This document shows, in pieces, positions 1-5,079 of a DNA stretch of 5,079 bases. Source of the stretch: Gammaproteobacteria bacterium (lineage in GTDB: Bacteria > Pseudomonadota > Gammaproteobacteria > Chromatiales > Chromatiaceae); NCBI GenBank assembly GCA_015231665.1, contig JADGBD010000167.1, positions 1 to 5,079 on the forward strand, read 5' to 3'. How positions within the stretch are numbered: position 1 is the stretch's first letter; each line of letters begins with the position of its first letter. The notes under the pieces are model-generated. The model saw only the letters and a program-made list of their open reading frames with translations. It was not told the origin of the DNA and did not search any database. The position numbers and the translations under genes were made by a program.

Positions 1-1352
1 CCTTCATCACCAGCCTCCTCGCCTTCATCATCGCCATCGGCATTTTGGTCACTGTGCACGAGTACGGCCATTTTTGGGCGGCACGGCGCATGGGTATCCG
101 GGTGCTGCGCTTTTCTGTGGGTTTTGGGCGGCCGCTGCTCAAACGCTGCGGGCGGGATGGGGTGGAGTATGTGCTGGCGGCCATTCCCCTGGGTGGCTAT
201 GTGAAGATGCTCGACGAGCGCGAGGCCGAGGTGGACCCGGCGGAGCGGCATCTGGCCTTCAATAACCAGGGCAAGGCGGCGCGCGCCTTTGTGGTGGCTG
301 CCGGGCCGCTGTTCAATTTTATCTTTGCGATTTTTGCCTGGTGGCTGGTGTTCACCCTTGGCGATGTCGGCGTCAAGCCCATGGTGGGCTATGTGGCACC
401 CGATTCGGTGGCGGAGCGTGCGGGTTTCAGCTACGGCGATGAGATTTTGCAGATCGGCGATACTCCGGTGGCCAGCTGGGAGCAGGCGCTCTATGCCCTG
501 CTCAGCGCTGCGGTGGAGGCCGAGAACATCCCGGTGGCGGTGCAGACGGCCGACGGCGGCCGGGATTATCTGCAGTTGCCCGGCGACCGGCTGGCCCTGC
601 TGGTGAAGGAGGACACCGATATTTTCGAGCAGCTGGGTCTGCGCCCTCTCGGCCTGCCGGCGGTGATCGGCGAGTTGGTGGCCGGCGAGGCGGCGGAGCG
701 GGCGGGCCTGCGCACGGGTGATCGCGTCCTCAGTGCCGATGGTCAGGCGGTGAGCTCCTGGACCGATTGGGTGGAGATGATCCGCGCCCGCCCCGACAGC
801 CGCATGCAGGTGGAGGTGGATCGCGCCGGCGAGCGCGTGCAGCTGGAGGTACAGATCGGCCTGCTGGAACAGGAGGGACAGCGGATTGGCCGGGTCGGTG
901 CGGCGGTCTATCTGCCTGAGGATCACTTCGAGCGCATGCGCAGTCTGGTGCGCTATGACCCACTCACCGCCCTGGGATTATCCCTGGAGAAGACCGCCGA
1001 TCTGTCGCTGCTGACCCTCAAGGTGATGGGCAAGATGCTCAGCGGCGAGGCCTCGGTGCACAACCTCAGCGGTCCCATCAGCATTGCCCAGACCGCCGGA
1101 CGCACCGCCGATTACGGCTTTATCCAGTTTCTCAAGTTTCTCGCCCTGGTCAGCGTCAGCCTGGCGGTGCTCAATCTGCTGCCGGTGCCGGTGCTCGATG
1201 GCGGCCATCTGGTCTATATCCTGATCGAGACCCTGAGGGGCAAACCCCTGTCCGATGAGACCCTGGAGCAGACCCAGCGGGTGGGCATGGCGCTGCTTTT
1301 TTCGCTGATGGTTTTGGCCTTCTATGTGGATATTATTCGGCTTCTAAAATAG
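1..1352 (+). CDS. rseP: RseP, inner-membrane site-2 zinc metalloprotease (5' end cut by the window)
   Basis: Intramembrane protease of the envelope stress response; in the known family it makes the second cut in the anti-sigma factor RseA after DegS, releasing sigma-E, and also clears signal-peptide remnants. The reading frame is open to the left edge (first whole codon at 3). Eighteen hydrophobic residues precede the zinc motif HEYGH (57-71), against 21 in E. coli RseP, so only a few N-terminal codons are missing; the TTG at 45 lies inside this first membrane helix and is not the start. Then come the membrane-associated PLGGYVKM segment, a second helix (NFIFAIFAWWLVF), two PDZ domains (about 370-640 and 650-880), the SGPISIAQ segment, and a late helix with NLLPVPVLDGGH, whose Asp (codon 1197-1199) is the third zinc ligand. 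A last helix ends at TAG 1350. All catalytic residues are present, so it should be active. In this class dxr usually lies upstream. Identification is secure. Confidence 0.98.
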   Translation, partial: FITSLLAFIIAIGILVTVHEYGHFWAARRMGIRVLRFSVGFGRPLLKRCGRDGVEYVLAAIPLGGYVKMLDEREAEVDPAERHLAFNNQGKAARAFVVAAGPLFNFIFAIFAWWLVFTLGDVGVKPMVGYVAPDSVAERAGFSYGDEILQIGDTPVASWEQALYALLSAAVEAENIPVAVQTADGGRDYLQLPGDRLALLVKEDTDIFEQLGLRPLGLPAVIGELVAGEAAERAGLRTGDRVLSADGQAVSSWTDWVEMIRARPDSRMQVEVDRAGERVQLEVQIGLLEQEGQRIGRVGAAVYLPEDHFERMRSLVRYDPLTALGLSLEKTADLSLLTLKVMGKMLSGEASVHNLSGPISIAQTAGRTADYGFIQFLKFLALVSVSLAVLNLLPVPVLDGGHLVYILIETLRGKPLSDETLEQTQRVGMALLFSLMVLAFYVDIIRLLK

Positions 1353-1374
1353 GGCGTAAGGCGTTCAAGTTAAA

Positions 1375-1386
1375 GTGATTTATCAC
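1375..1386. repeat. 12-base inverted repeat GTGATTTATCAC
   Basis: Perfect 5-base arms, GTGAT and ATCAC, flank a TT centre, 23 bases after the rseP stop. It has the shape of a binding site for a dimeric regulator, but I do not recognise the motif. The arm spacing does not fit CRP (TGTGA-N6-TCACA) or FNR/Anr (TTGAT-N4-ATCAA). It sits about 110 bases upstream of the predicted bamA transcription start, where an activator or distal regulator could act. Such a short repeat can also occur by chance. Confidence 0.35.
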
Positions 1387-1393
1387 CAAAAGC

Positions 1394-1402
1394 CGTGGAT
1401 AA
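1394..1402 (-). promoter_or_regulatory. DnaA-box-like 9-mer (TTATCCACG on the - strand)
   Basis: The + strand reads CGTGGATAA, whose complement TTATCCACG matches the strong DnaA box TTATCCACA at 8 of 9 positions. A weaker 7 of 9 match, TTATCACCA, lies on the + strand at 1380-1388, and an AT-rich tract follows at about 1401-1430. Roughly one 8 of 9 match is expected by chance in a window this long counting both strands, so only its position in the sole non-coding gap makes it notable. Nothing else suggests a replication origin. Confidence 0.2.
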
Positions 1403-1436
1403 GATATTGAATTGAAATAAAAAATTATTCGCTCTC

Positions 1437-1451
1437 GCGCCCTTTTGGCGC
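1437..1451. repeat. Short GC hairpin abutting the bamA -35 box
   Basis: GCGCC and GGCGC form 5-base arms around a CTTTT loop. It is not a Rho-independent terminator, because the stem is short and is followed by TTCTCATCC rather than a T-run. The right arm ends exactly one base before the predicted -35 hexamer (1452), so it could be an operator or a weak pause site in read-through RNA from rseP. Both are inference. Confidence 0.3.
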
Positions 1452-1480
1452 TTCTCATCCACCCGTTCCCCCCTTATAAT
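1452..1480 (+). promoter_or_regulatory. Predicted sigma-70-type promoter for bamA-skp-lpxD
   Basis: A perfect -10 hexamer TATAAT (1475-1480) lies 17 bases from TTCTCA (1452-1457), which matches TTGACA at 4 of 6 positions. Initiation would be near 1487, giving a leader of about 70 bases before bamA. An AT-rich tract at about 1403-1430 lies upstream, slightly beyond the usual UP-element position. In E. coli bamA and skp are also served by sigma-E, but I see no GGAACTT-type -35 element in this gap. The match is good for a GC-rich genome, but the start site is predicted, not shown. Confidence 0.55.
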
Positions 1481-1494
1481 CGGCCGCTAATTCT

Positions 1495-1531
1495 GTGCTT
1501 CCCCGTTCTGTGCCTGCAGGCAGGGGGGCAC
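1495..1531 (+). promoter_or_regulatory. Predicted two-part stem-loop in the bamA mRNA leader
   Basis: In RNA, 1495-1503 (GUGCUUCCC) can pair with 1523-1531 (GGGGGGCAC) over nine continuous base pairs, two of them G-U. Inside it, UGCC (1511-1514) pairs with GGCA (1519-1522) around a UGCA loop; this inner helix stacks directly on the outer one on the 3' side and leaves a seven-base bulge at 1504-1510. The inner part is a perfect 12-base palindrome in DNA (1511-1522). The element falls just after the predicted transcription start and ends about 30 bases before the bamA ATG. No T-run follows, so it is not a terminator. It matches no riboswitch that I know. Confidence 0.4.
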
Positions 1532-1560
1532 TGGCCAAATCTAACCTGGATTGAGTGATT

Positions 1561-3876
1561 ATGGGTTTATCAGCTTTTGTCACGCGCTTTTCCCTCGCCC
1601 TGGTGCTCGCGGCGGGCTCGGTGTCCGCCTGGGCGCAGAGCTTCAAGGTGGAGGATATTCGGGTAGAAGGCCTGCAGCGGATTTCCGCGGGCACCGTGTT
1701 CAACTACCTGCCGGTGCAGGTGGGGCAGACCATCCAGGCCGAGGAAACCGGCGAGGTGATTCGCTCCCTCTACCGTACTGGCTTCTTCAAGGATGTGCGC
1801 CTGGAGCGCGAGGGCAATGTCCTGGTGGTCTTTGTGCAAGAGCGCCCGGCCATCGCCAAGATCGACATCAGCGGCAACAAGAGCATCGACAAGGAACCCC
1901 TGCTGCAGGGCCTCAAGGATATCGGCCTGGCGGAAGGCCGGGTGTTCAGCCAGTCGGTGCTGGATCGCATCGAGCGCGAACTCAATCGGCAGTATTTCAG
2001 CCTGGGCAAGTACGGCATGACCCTGGAATCCACCGTCACCCCCCTGGAGCGCAATCGCGTGGCGGTGAACATCGCCATTTCCGAGGGTGAATCGGCGCGG
2101 ATCAAGCAGATCAACATCGTCGGCAATCAGGCCTTTGATGAAGATGATCTGCTCGATCAGATGCAGCTTTCCAGCGGCGGCTGGCTGTCTTCCTTCACCA
2201 AGGAAGACCAGTACTCCCGGCAGAAGCTGGCGGGGGATCTGGAAACCCTCAAGTCCTATTATCTGGACCGGGGCTACATCAATTTCCGCATCGACTCCAC
2301 CCAGGTGACCATCTCGCCGGACAAGAAGGATATCTACGTCACCGTCAACATCCATGAGGGCGATGTCTATACCATCAATGACCTCAAGCTGGCGGGCAAC
2401 CTGGTGGTGGAACCAGAGCAGCTGTTCCCGCTGATCGATATCAGTCGCGGTGAGGTGTTCTCGCGCAAGAAGGTGCTCAAGAGCGCGGAGAAGATCAGCG
2501 AACTGCTGGGTGACAGCGGCTACGCCTTCGCCAACGTCAATACCATCCCCGACATCAGCGGCGACCAGAAGCAGGTGGCCCTGACCTTCTTTGTCGATCC
2601 CGGCAAGCGCGTCTATGTGCGCCGCATCAGCATGAAGGGCAACACCCGCACCCGCGACGAGGTGCTGCGGCGCGAGTTCCGCCAGATGGAATCGGCCTGG
2701 TTCTCCGCCTCCAAGGTCAAGCTGTCGAAGGATCGCCTGCAGCGTCTGGGCTACTTTGAGGACGTCAGTCTGCAGACCAAGCCGGTACCCGGCTCTACCG
2801 ATCAGGTGGACATAGACGTCTCGGTCAAGGAAAAGGCCTCGGGCTCGATCATGGCCGGTTTGGGCTATTCCCAGTCCGAGGGCATCACCTTCAGCACCAG
2901 CATCAACCAGGCCAATTTCCTTGGCACCGGCAAGCGGGTGGGCTTCGCCTTCAACACCAGCGACATCAACACCCACTACCAGTTGAGCTACTTCAACCCC
3001 TACTACACCGTGGACGGGGTCGGTCGCGGCTTCAACCTGATGTACCGGGAAACCGACTACGACGATGCCGATATTGCCGACTACGCCACGGATACCGGCG
3101 TCATCGGCGTCAACTTCGCCATCCCGGTGAACGAGACAGACAGCATTGGTCTGGCCTTCGATATCGAGAACATCGAGTTCAAGGTGGGTGCAGACGCGCC
3201 GGTGGAAATCACCCGCAACGTCCAGACCGGGGATGACTTCCTCAACTACAAGATGTCGCTGAACTGGAGCCACAACTCCACCAACCACAGCTTCTTCCCC
3301 ACCCGTGGCGGCAAGCAGAGCCTCTACGGCGAGTTCGCTCTGCCGGGCAGTGACTGGGAATATTACAAGGTGGGCTACCGTCACCAGCGCTACTTCCCCA
3401 TCATTGAGGATGGCCTGACCCTGGGGCTGAAGATCGACCTGGGTTATGGCGATGTCTACGGGGATAGGACCGAGTTCCCCTTCTACGAAAACTTCTACGC
3501 CGGCGGTCCCAAGAGCGTGCGCGGATTTGAAGACAATACCCTGGGCCCCAAGGGTCACGACAGCAACGGCAACCAGCTCAACGACACCCACGTGGGTGGC
3601 ACGATCAAGACCGTGGGCAACATGGAACTCTACTTCCCGCCGCCCTTTGATCTGGTCGGCCAGTCGGTGCGCCTCAGCGCCTTCGTCGATGTGGGCAATG
3701 TGTTCAACGACAGCAACTACAAGTTCGATGTCGATGAGCTGAGGGTGTCTGCCGGTCTCGCCGCGGTTTGGTTGTCGCCCGTAGGCCCGCTGGGCGTCAG
3801 CATTGCCGAGCCGCTGGTCAGCAAGGCCGGCGACCAGGAGCAGCGGTTCCAGTTCACCCTGGGCTCAGCCTTCTGA
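1561..3876 (+). CDS. bamA: BamA, outer-membrane beta-barrel assembly protein (Omp85 family)
   Basis: Central subunit of the BAM complex, which folds and inserts beta-barrel proteins into the outer membrane. With ATG 1561 it is 771 residues, somewhat shorter than E. coli BamA (810). A GAG five bases upstream of this ATG supports it; GTG 1555 in the same frame would add two residues, and a TGA at 1552 rules out anything longer. A signal peptide is cut after about residue 25 (AWA/QS). Five POTRA domains follow, with recognisable strand starts near residues 28, 100 ([10 protein letters not shown]), 181 ([12 protein letters not shown]), 269 and 351 ([11 protein letters not shown]). The 16-strand barrel starts near 428. 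Loop 6 carries the family's VRGF motif (nucleotides 3517-3528, Arg654), and the C-terminus FQFTLGSAF ends in the aromatic residue expected of a BAM targeting signal. No key part is missing. It has its own predicted promoter and is followed closely by skp. Confidence 0.98.
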   Translation: MGLSAFVTRFSLALVLAAGSVSAWAQSFKVEDIRVEGLQRISAGTVFNYLPVQVGQTIQAEETGEVIRSLYRTGFFKDVRLEREGNVLVVFVQERPAIAKIDISGNKSIDKEPLLQGLKDIGLAEGRVFSQSVLDRIERELNRQYFSLGKYGMTLESTVTPLERNRVAVNIAISEGESARIKQINIVGNQAFDEDDLLDQMQLSSGGWLSSFTKEDQYSRQKLAGDLETLKSYYLDRGYINFRIDSTQVTISPDKKDIYVTVNIHEGDVYTINDLKLAGNLVVEPEQLFPLIDISRGEVFSRKKVLKSAEKISELLGDSGYAFANVNTIPDISGDQKQVALTFFVDPGKRVYVRRISMKGNTRTRDEVLRREFRQMESAWFSASKVKLSKDRLQRLGYFEDVSLQTKPVPGSTDQVDIDVSVKEKASGSIMAGLGYSQSEGITFSTSINQANFLGTGKRVGFAFNTSDINTHYQLSYFNPYYTVDGVGRGFNLMYRETDYDDADIADYATDTGVIGVNFAIPVNETDSIGLAFDIENIEFKVGADAPVEITRNVQTGDDFLNYKMSLNWSHNSTNHSFFPTRGGKQSLYGEFALPGSDWEYYKVGYRHQRYFPIIEDGLTLGLKIDLGYGDVYGDRTEFPFYENFYAGGPKSVRGFEDNTLGPKGHDSNGNQLNDTHVGGTIKTVGNMELYFPPPFDLVGQSVRLSAFVDVGNVFNDSNYKFDVDELRVSAGLAAVWLSPVGPLGVSIAEPLVSKAGDQEQRFQFTLGSAF

Positions 3877-3890
3877 TTCCAGACTGGCTT

Positions 3891-3896
3891 GGAGGT
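3891..3896 (+). promoter_or_regulatory. Strong Shine-Dalgarno that fixes a TTG start for skp
   Basis: GGAGGT lies five bases before TTG 3902. No ATG or GTG follows at a usable distance in the skp frame, and starting at TTG gives a clean signal peptide. The in-frame ATG at 3803 lies inside bamA and would put about 33 arginine-rich, unrelated residues in front of the signal peptide, so it is not the start. Confidence 0.85.
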
Positions 3897-3901
3897 ATAA
3901 A

Positions 3902-4405
3902 TTGAACAGCTTTTCCCGTTCCTTGGCAGCCTTGTTGTTGGCCTCTGCCCCGGCTTGGCTGCCGGCGCAGGAGCTGAAGATAGGCTTTGTTAACTCTGCC
4001 AAGATCGTTGAAAACTCGCCCCAGTACGATGAAGCGCGGCAGTTGCTGCAAACCGAATTCAAGTCGCGGGAGAGCGATCTGGTGGCCAAGCAGAAGCGCC
4101 TGCAGGAGCTGGAGCAGAAGCTGCAGAAAGACGGCACGAGCATGGATAGCGAAGAGCGCGGCCGGCTGGAGAAGGACATCCTCTCGCGTACGCGCAAGCT
4201 GAACAACGACCGCGCCGCCTTTCGCGAAGACTTCAATCTGCGCCGCAATGAAGAGTCCAACCGTCTGCGCATGATGATCGGGGAGACCATCCGTGAATAC
4301 GCCAAGGCGAACAACTATGACCTGGTGGTGGAGGATGGGGTGGTCCACTTCAGTGAGCGGATCGATCTCACCGACAAGATTCTCAAGGAGCTTGGGGCCA
4401 AATAG
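3902..4405 (+). CDS. skp: Skp (OmpH), periplasmic outer-membrane-protein chaperone
   Basis: Trimeric 'jellyfish' chaperone that holds unfolded outer-membrane proteins in the periplasm and passes them to BAM. From TTG 3902 it is 167 residues, close to E. coli Skp (161). Residues 1-22 form a signal peptide (one Arg, then an Ala/Leu core, cut at about LPA/QE). The mature protein opens with LKIGFVNSAKIVENSPQY, the first strand of the trimer body. About residues 42-125 are highly charged and heptad-like (Glu, Lys, Arg, Gln and Leu), matching the long coiled-coil tentacles. The tail, about 130-167, returns to the body fold with the typical YDLVVEDGVVHF and ends KILKELGAK. The gene lies 25 bases after bamA with no terminator between and should be co-transcribed with it. 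Its TAG stop is in frame with lpxD. Family assignment is secure from fold pattern, length and position; sequence similarity in this family is generally low. Confidence 0.95.
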   Translation: MNSFSRSLAALLLASAPAWLPAQELKIGFVNSAKIVENSPQYDEARQLLQTEFKSRESDLVAKQKRLQELEQKLQKDGTSMDSEERGRLEKDILSRTRKLNNDRAAFREDFNLRRNEESNRLRMMIGETIREYAKANNYDLVVEDGVVHFSERIDLTDKILKELGAK

Positions 4406-4420
4406 GTCGGGCACTGTCCG

Positions 4421-5079
4421 GTGGCGCTGACCCTGGAAGCATTGGCCCAGGCCCTGTCTCTGCCCTACCGGGGTGAGGGCTCGACCTGCATCGACCATGT
4501 TGCCCCTCTGGAGGATGCCGACAGCGGTGCCCTGAGTTTTCTCGCCAATCGCAAATATCGCCGCTACCTCGCTCAAACGCGGGCCTCGGTGGTGATCCTG
4601 CGGCCCGAATGGCAGGCCGAATGCCCTGCCGCCATGCTGCTTTCGGACAATCCCTATCTGACCTACGCCAAAGCCACGGCGCTGCTCTATCCCCAGCCAG
4701 ACCTGCAGACCCAGGGTGGTGCCATGGTGCACCCCAGTGCCGTGGTGGCAGCGGATGTGCGTCTGCCGGACTCGGTGCAGATCGGCCCGCTGGTGGTGAT
4801 CGAGTCCGGCGTGGTGCTGGGGGAGCAGGTGGTGATTGGCCCGGGCTGCGTGATTGGTGCCAACTGTCGGATTGGTGCCGGAAGCCGTCTGCTGGCCAAG
4901 GTCACCCTGCTGGCGGATGTGATCCTCGGCGAGCGGGTGCTGATTCAGCCCGGTGCTGTGCTCGGGGCCGATGGCTTTGGCTTTGCCAATGATGCCGGCG
5001 CCTGGGTCAAGGTGCCCCAGCTGGGGCGAGTGGTGGTGGGCAATGATGTGGAGATCGGCGCCAATACCTGTATCGATCG
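4421..5079 (+). CDS. lpxD: LpxD, UDP-3-O-(3-hydroxyacyl)glucosamine N-acyltransferase (3' end outside window)
   Basis: Third enzyme of lipid A synthesis; moves a 3-hydroxyacyl chain from acyl carrier protein to the 2-amino group of UDP-3-O-acyl-glucosamine in the cytoplasm. The frame stays open from GTG 4421 to the window edge (219 codons); family members have about 340-350 residues, so roughly a third is missing. The N-terminal uridine-binding domain (about 1-95) shows LSFLANRKYRRYL, with Phe40 and Tyr46 where the family packs aromatic residues on uracil, and NPYLTYAKA. From VHPSA at about residue 103, hexapeptide repeats of a left-handed beta-helix begin (IGPLVV, IGPGCV, IGANCR, IGAGSR), followed by the hallmark GADGFGFAND and VEIGANTCIDR. 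The catalytic His lies just beyond the edge. Only five sense codons separate it from the skp stop, and the ribosome site is weak (GGG at 4409), which suggests coupling to skp. fabZ and lpxA would be expected next. Confidence 0.97.
   Translation, partial: MALTLEALAQALSLPYRGEGSTCIDHVAPLEDADSGALSFLANRKYRRYLAQTRASVVILRPEWQAECPAAMLLSDNPYLTYAKATALLYPQPDLQTQGGAMVHPSAVVAADVRLPDSVQIGPLVVIESGVVLGEQVVIGPGCVIGANCRIGAGSRLLAKVTLLADVILGERVLIQPGAVLGADGFGFANDAGAWVKVPQLGRVVVGNDVEIGANTCID

Noticed and set aside
45..47. TTG as the start of rseP
   Set aside because: The frame is open to the window edge, and the 14 codons before the TTG encode the expected first transmembrane helix of RseP, so the true start lies to the left of the window.
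1380..1430. Replication origin
   Set aside because: There are only one 8 of 9 and one 7 of 9 DnaA-box match beside an AT-rich tract, without an array of boxes or origin-associated genes, in a standard envelope gene cluster.
1437..1531. Rho-independent terminator after rseP
   Set aside because: The hairpins at 1437-1451 and 1495-1531 are not followed by a T-run.
1570..3591. 673-codon open frame on the - strand opposite bamA
   Set aside because: It is in exact codon register with bamA, so it stays open simply because bamA avoids TTA, CTA and TCA, which are rare codons in GC-rich DNA; its left-hand stop is the complement of the bamA TCA codon at 1570. The predicted protein has a monotonous Val/Ala/Gly/Asp/His/Gln make-up and no recognisable domain, whereas the opposite strand encodes a full BamA.
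3803..3901. Upstream ATG extension of skp
   Set aside because: It overlaps the end of bamA and encodes arginine- and serine-rich out-of-frame sequence before an otherwise normal signal peptide; the GGAGGT at 3891 points to TTG 3902.
3854..4732. 292-codon open frame on the - strand opposite skp and lpxD
   Set aside because: It is again in codon register with both genes and is explained by the same codon avoidance. It runs across the skp-lpxD junction and has no recognisable motif.
1..5079. Novel defence, mobile or otherwise undescribed system
   Set aside because: All four genes are recognisable, intact within the window and in the conserved gammaproteobacterial order. No transposase, integrase, CRISPR repeat, tRNA, attachment site or foreign-looking coding stretch was seen.

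Overview
This window is an ordinary piece of a gammaproteobacterial chromosome carrying the conserved outer-membrane-assembly cluster rseP - bamA - skp - lpxD, all on the + strand. The proteins resemble gammaproteobacterial family members throughout, the gene order is the classic one for that class, and the DNA is fairly GC-rich with strong G/C bias at third codon positions. I cannot name a genus from the sequence. Both ends of the window cut a gene: rseP lacks only its first few codons, and lpxD runs off the right edge before its catalytic histidine.

Layout: 1-1352 rseP (inner-membrane site-2 protease); 1353-1560 a gap of about 200 bases, AT-rich in its first half; 1561-3876 bamA; a 25-base gap with a strong Shine-Dalgarno; 3902-4405 skp; a 15-base gap; 4421-5079 lpxD (partial). 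The rseP-bamA gap is the only substantial non-coding stretch. It holds a 12-base inverted repeat, a DnaA-box-like 9-mer, an AT-rich tract, a short GC hairpin, a good sigma-70-type promoter (TTCTCA, 17 bases, TATAAT) and, in the predicted mRNA leader, a two-part stem-loop. No convincing intrinsic terminator was seen anywhere, so rseP transcripts may continue into bamA, and bamA-skp-lpxD should form one transcription unit.

Functionally the genes act on one task. RseP cleaves the anti-sigma factor RseA when outer-membrane proteins misfold. Skp carries unfolded outer-membrane proteins across the periplasm. BamA inserts them into the outer membrane. LpxD makes the acylated glucosamine precursor of lipid A, the lipid of the outer leaflet.

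I found no previously undescribed system. The observations most worth checking are the structured bamA leader, the strictly in-frame skp/lpxD junction separated by a single amber stop, the TTG start of skp behind a strong ribosome binding site, and the small cluster of palindromic elements upstream of the bamA promoter.
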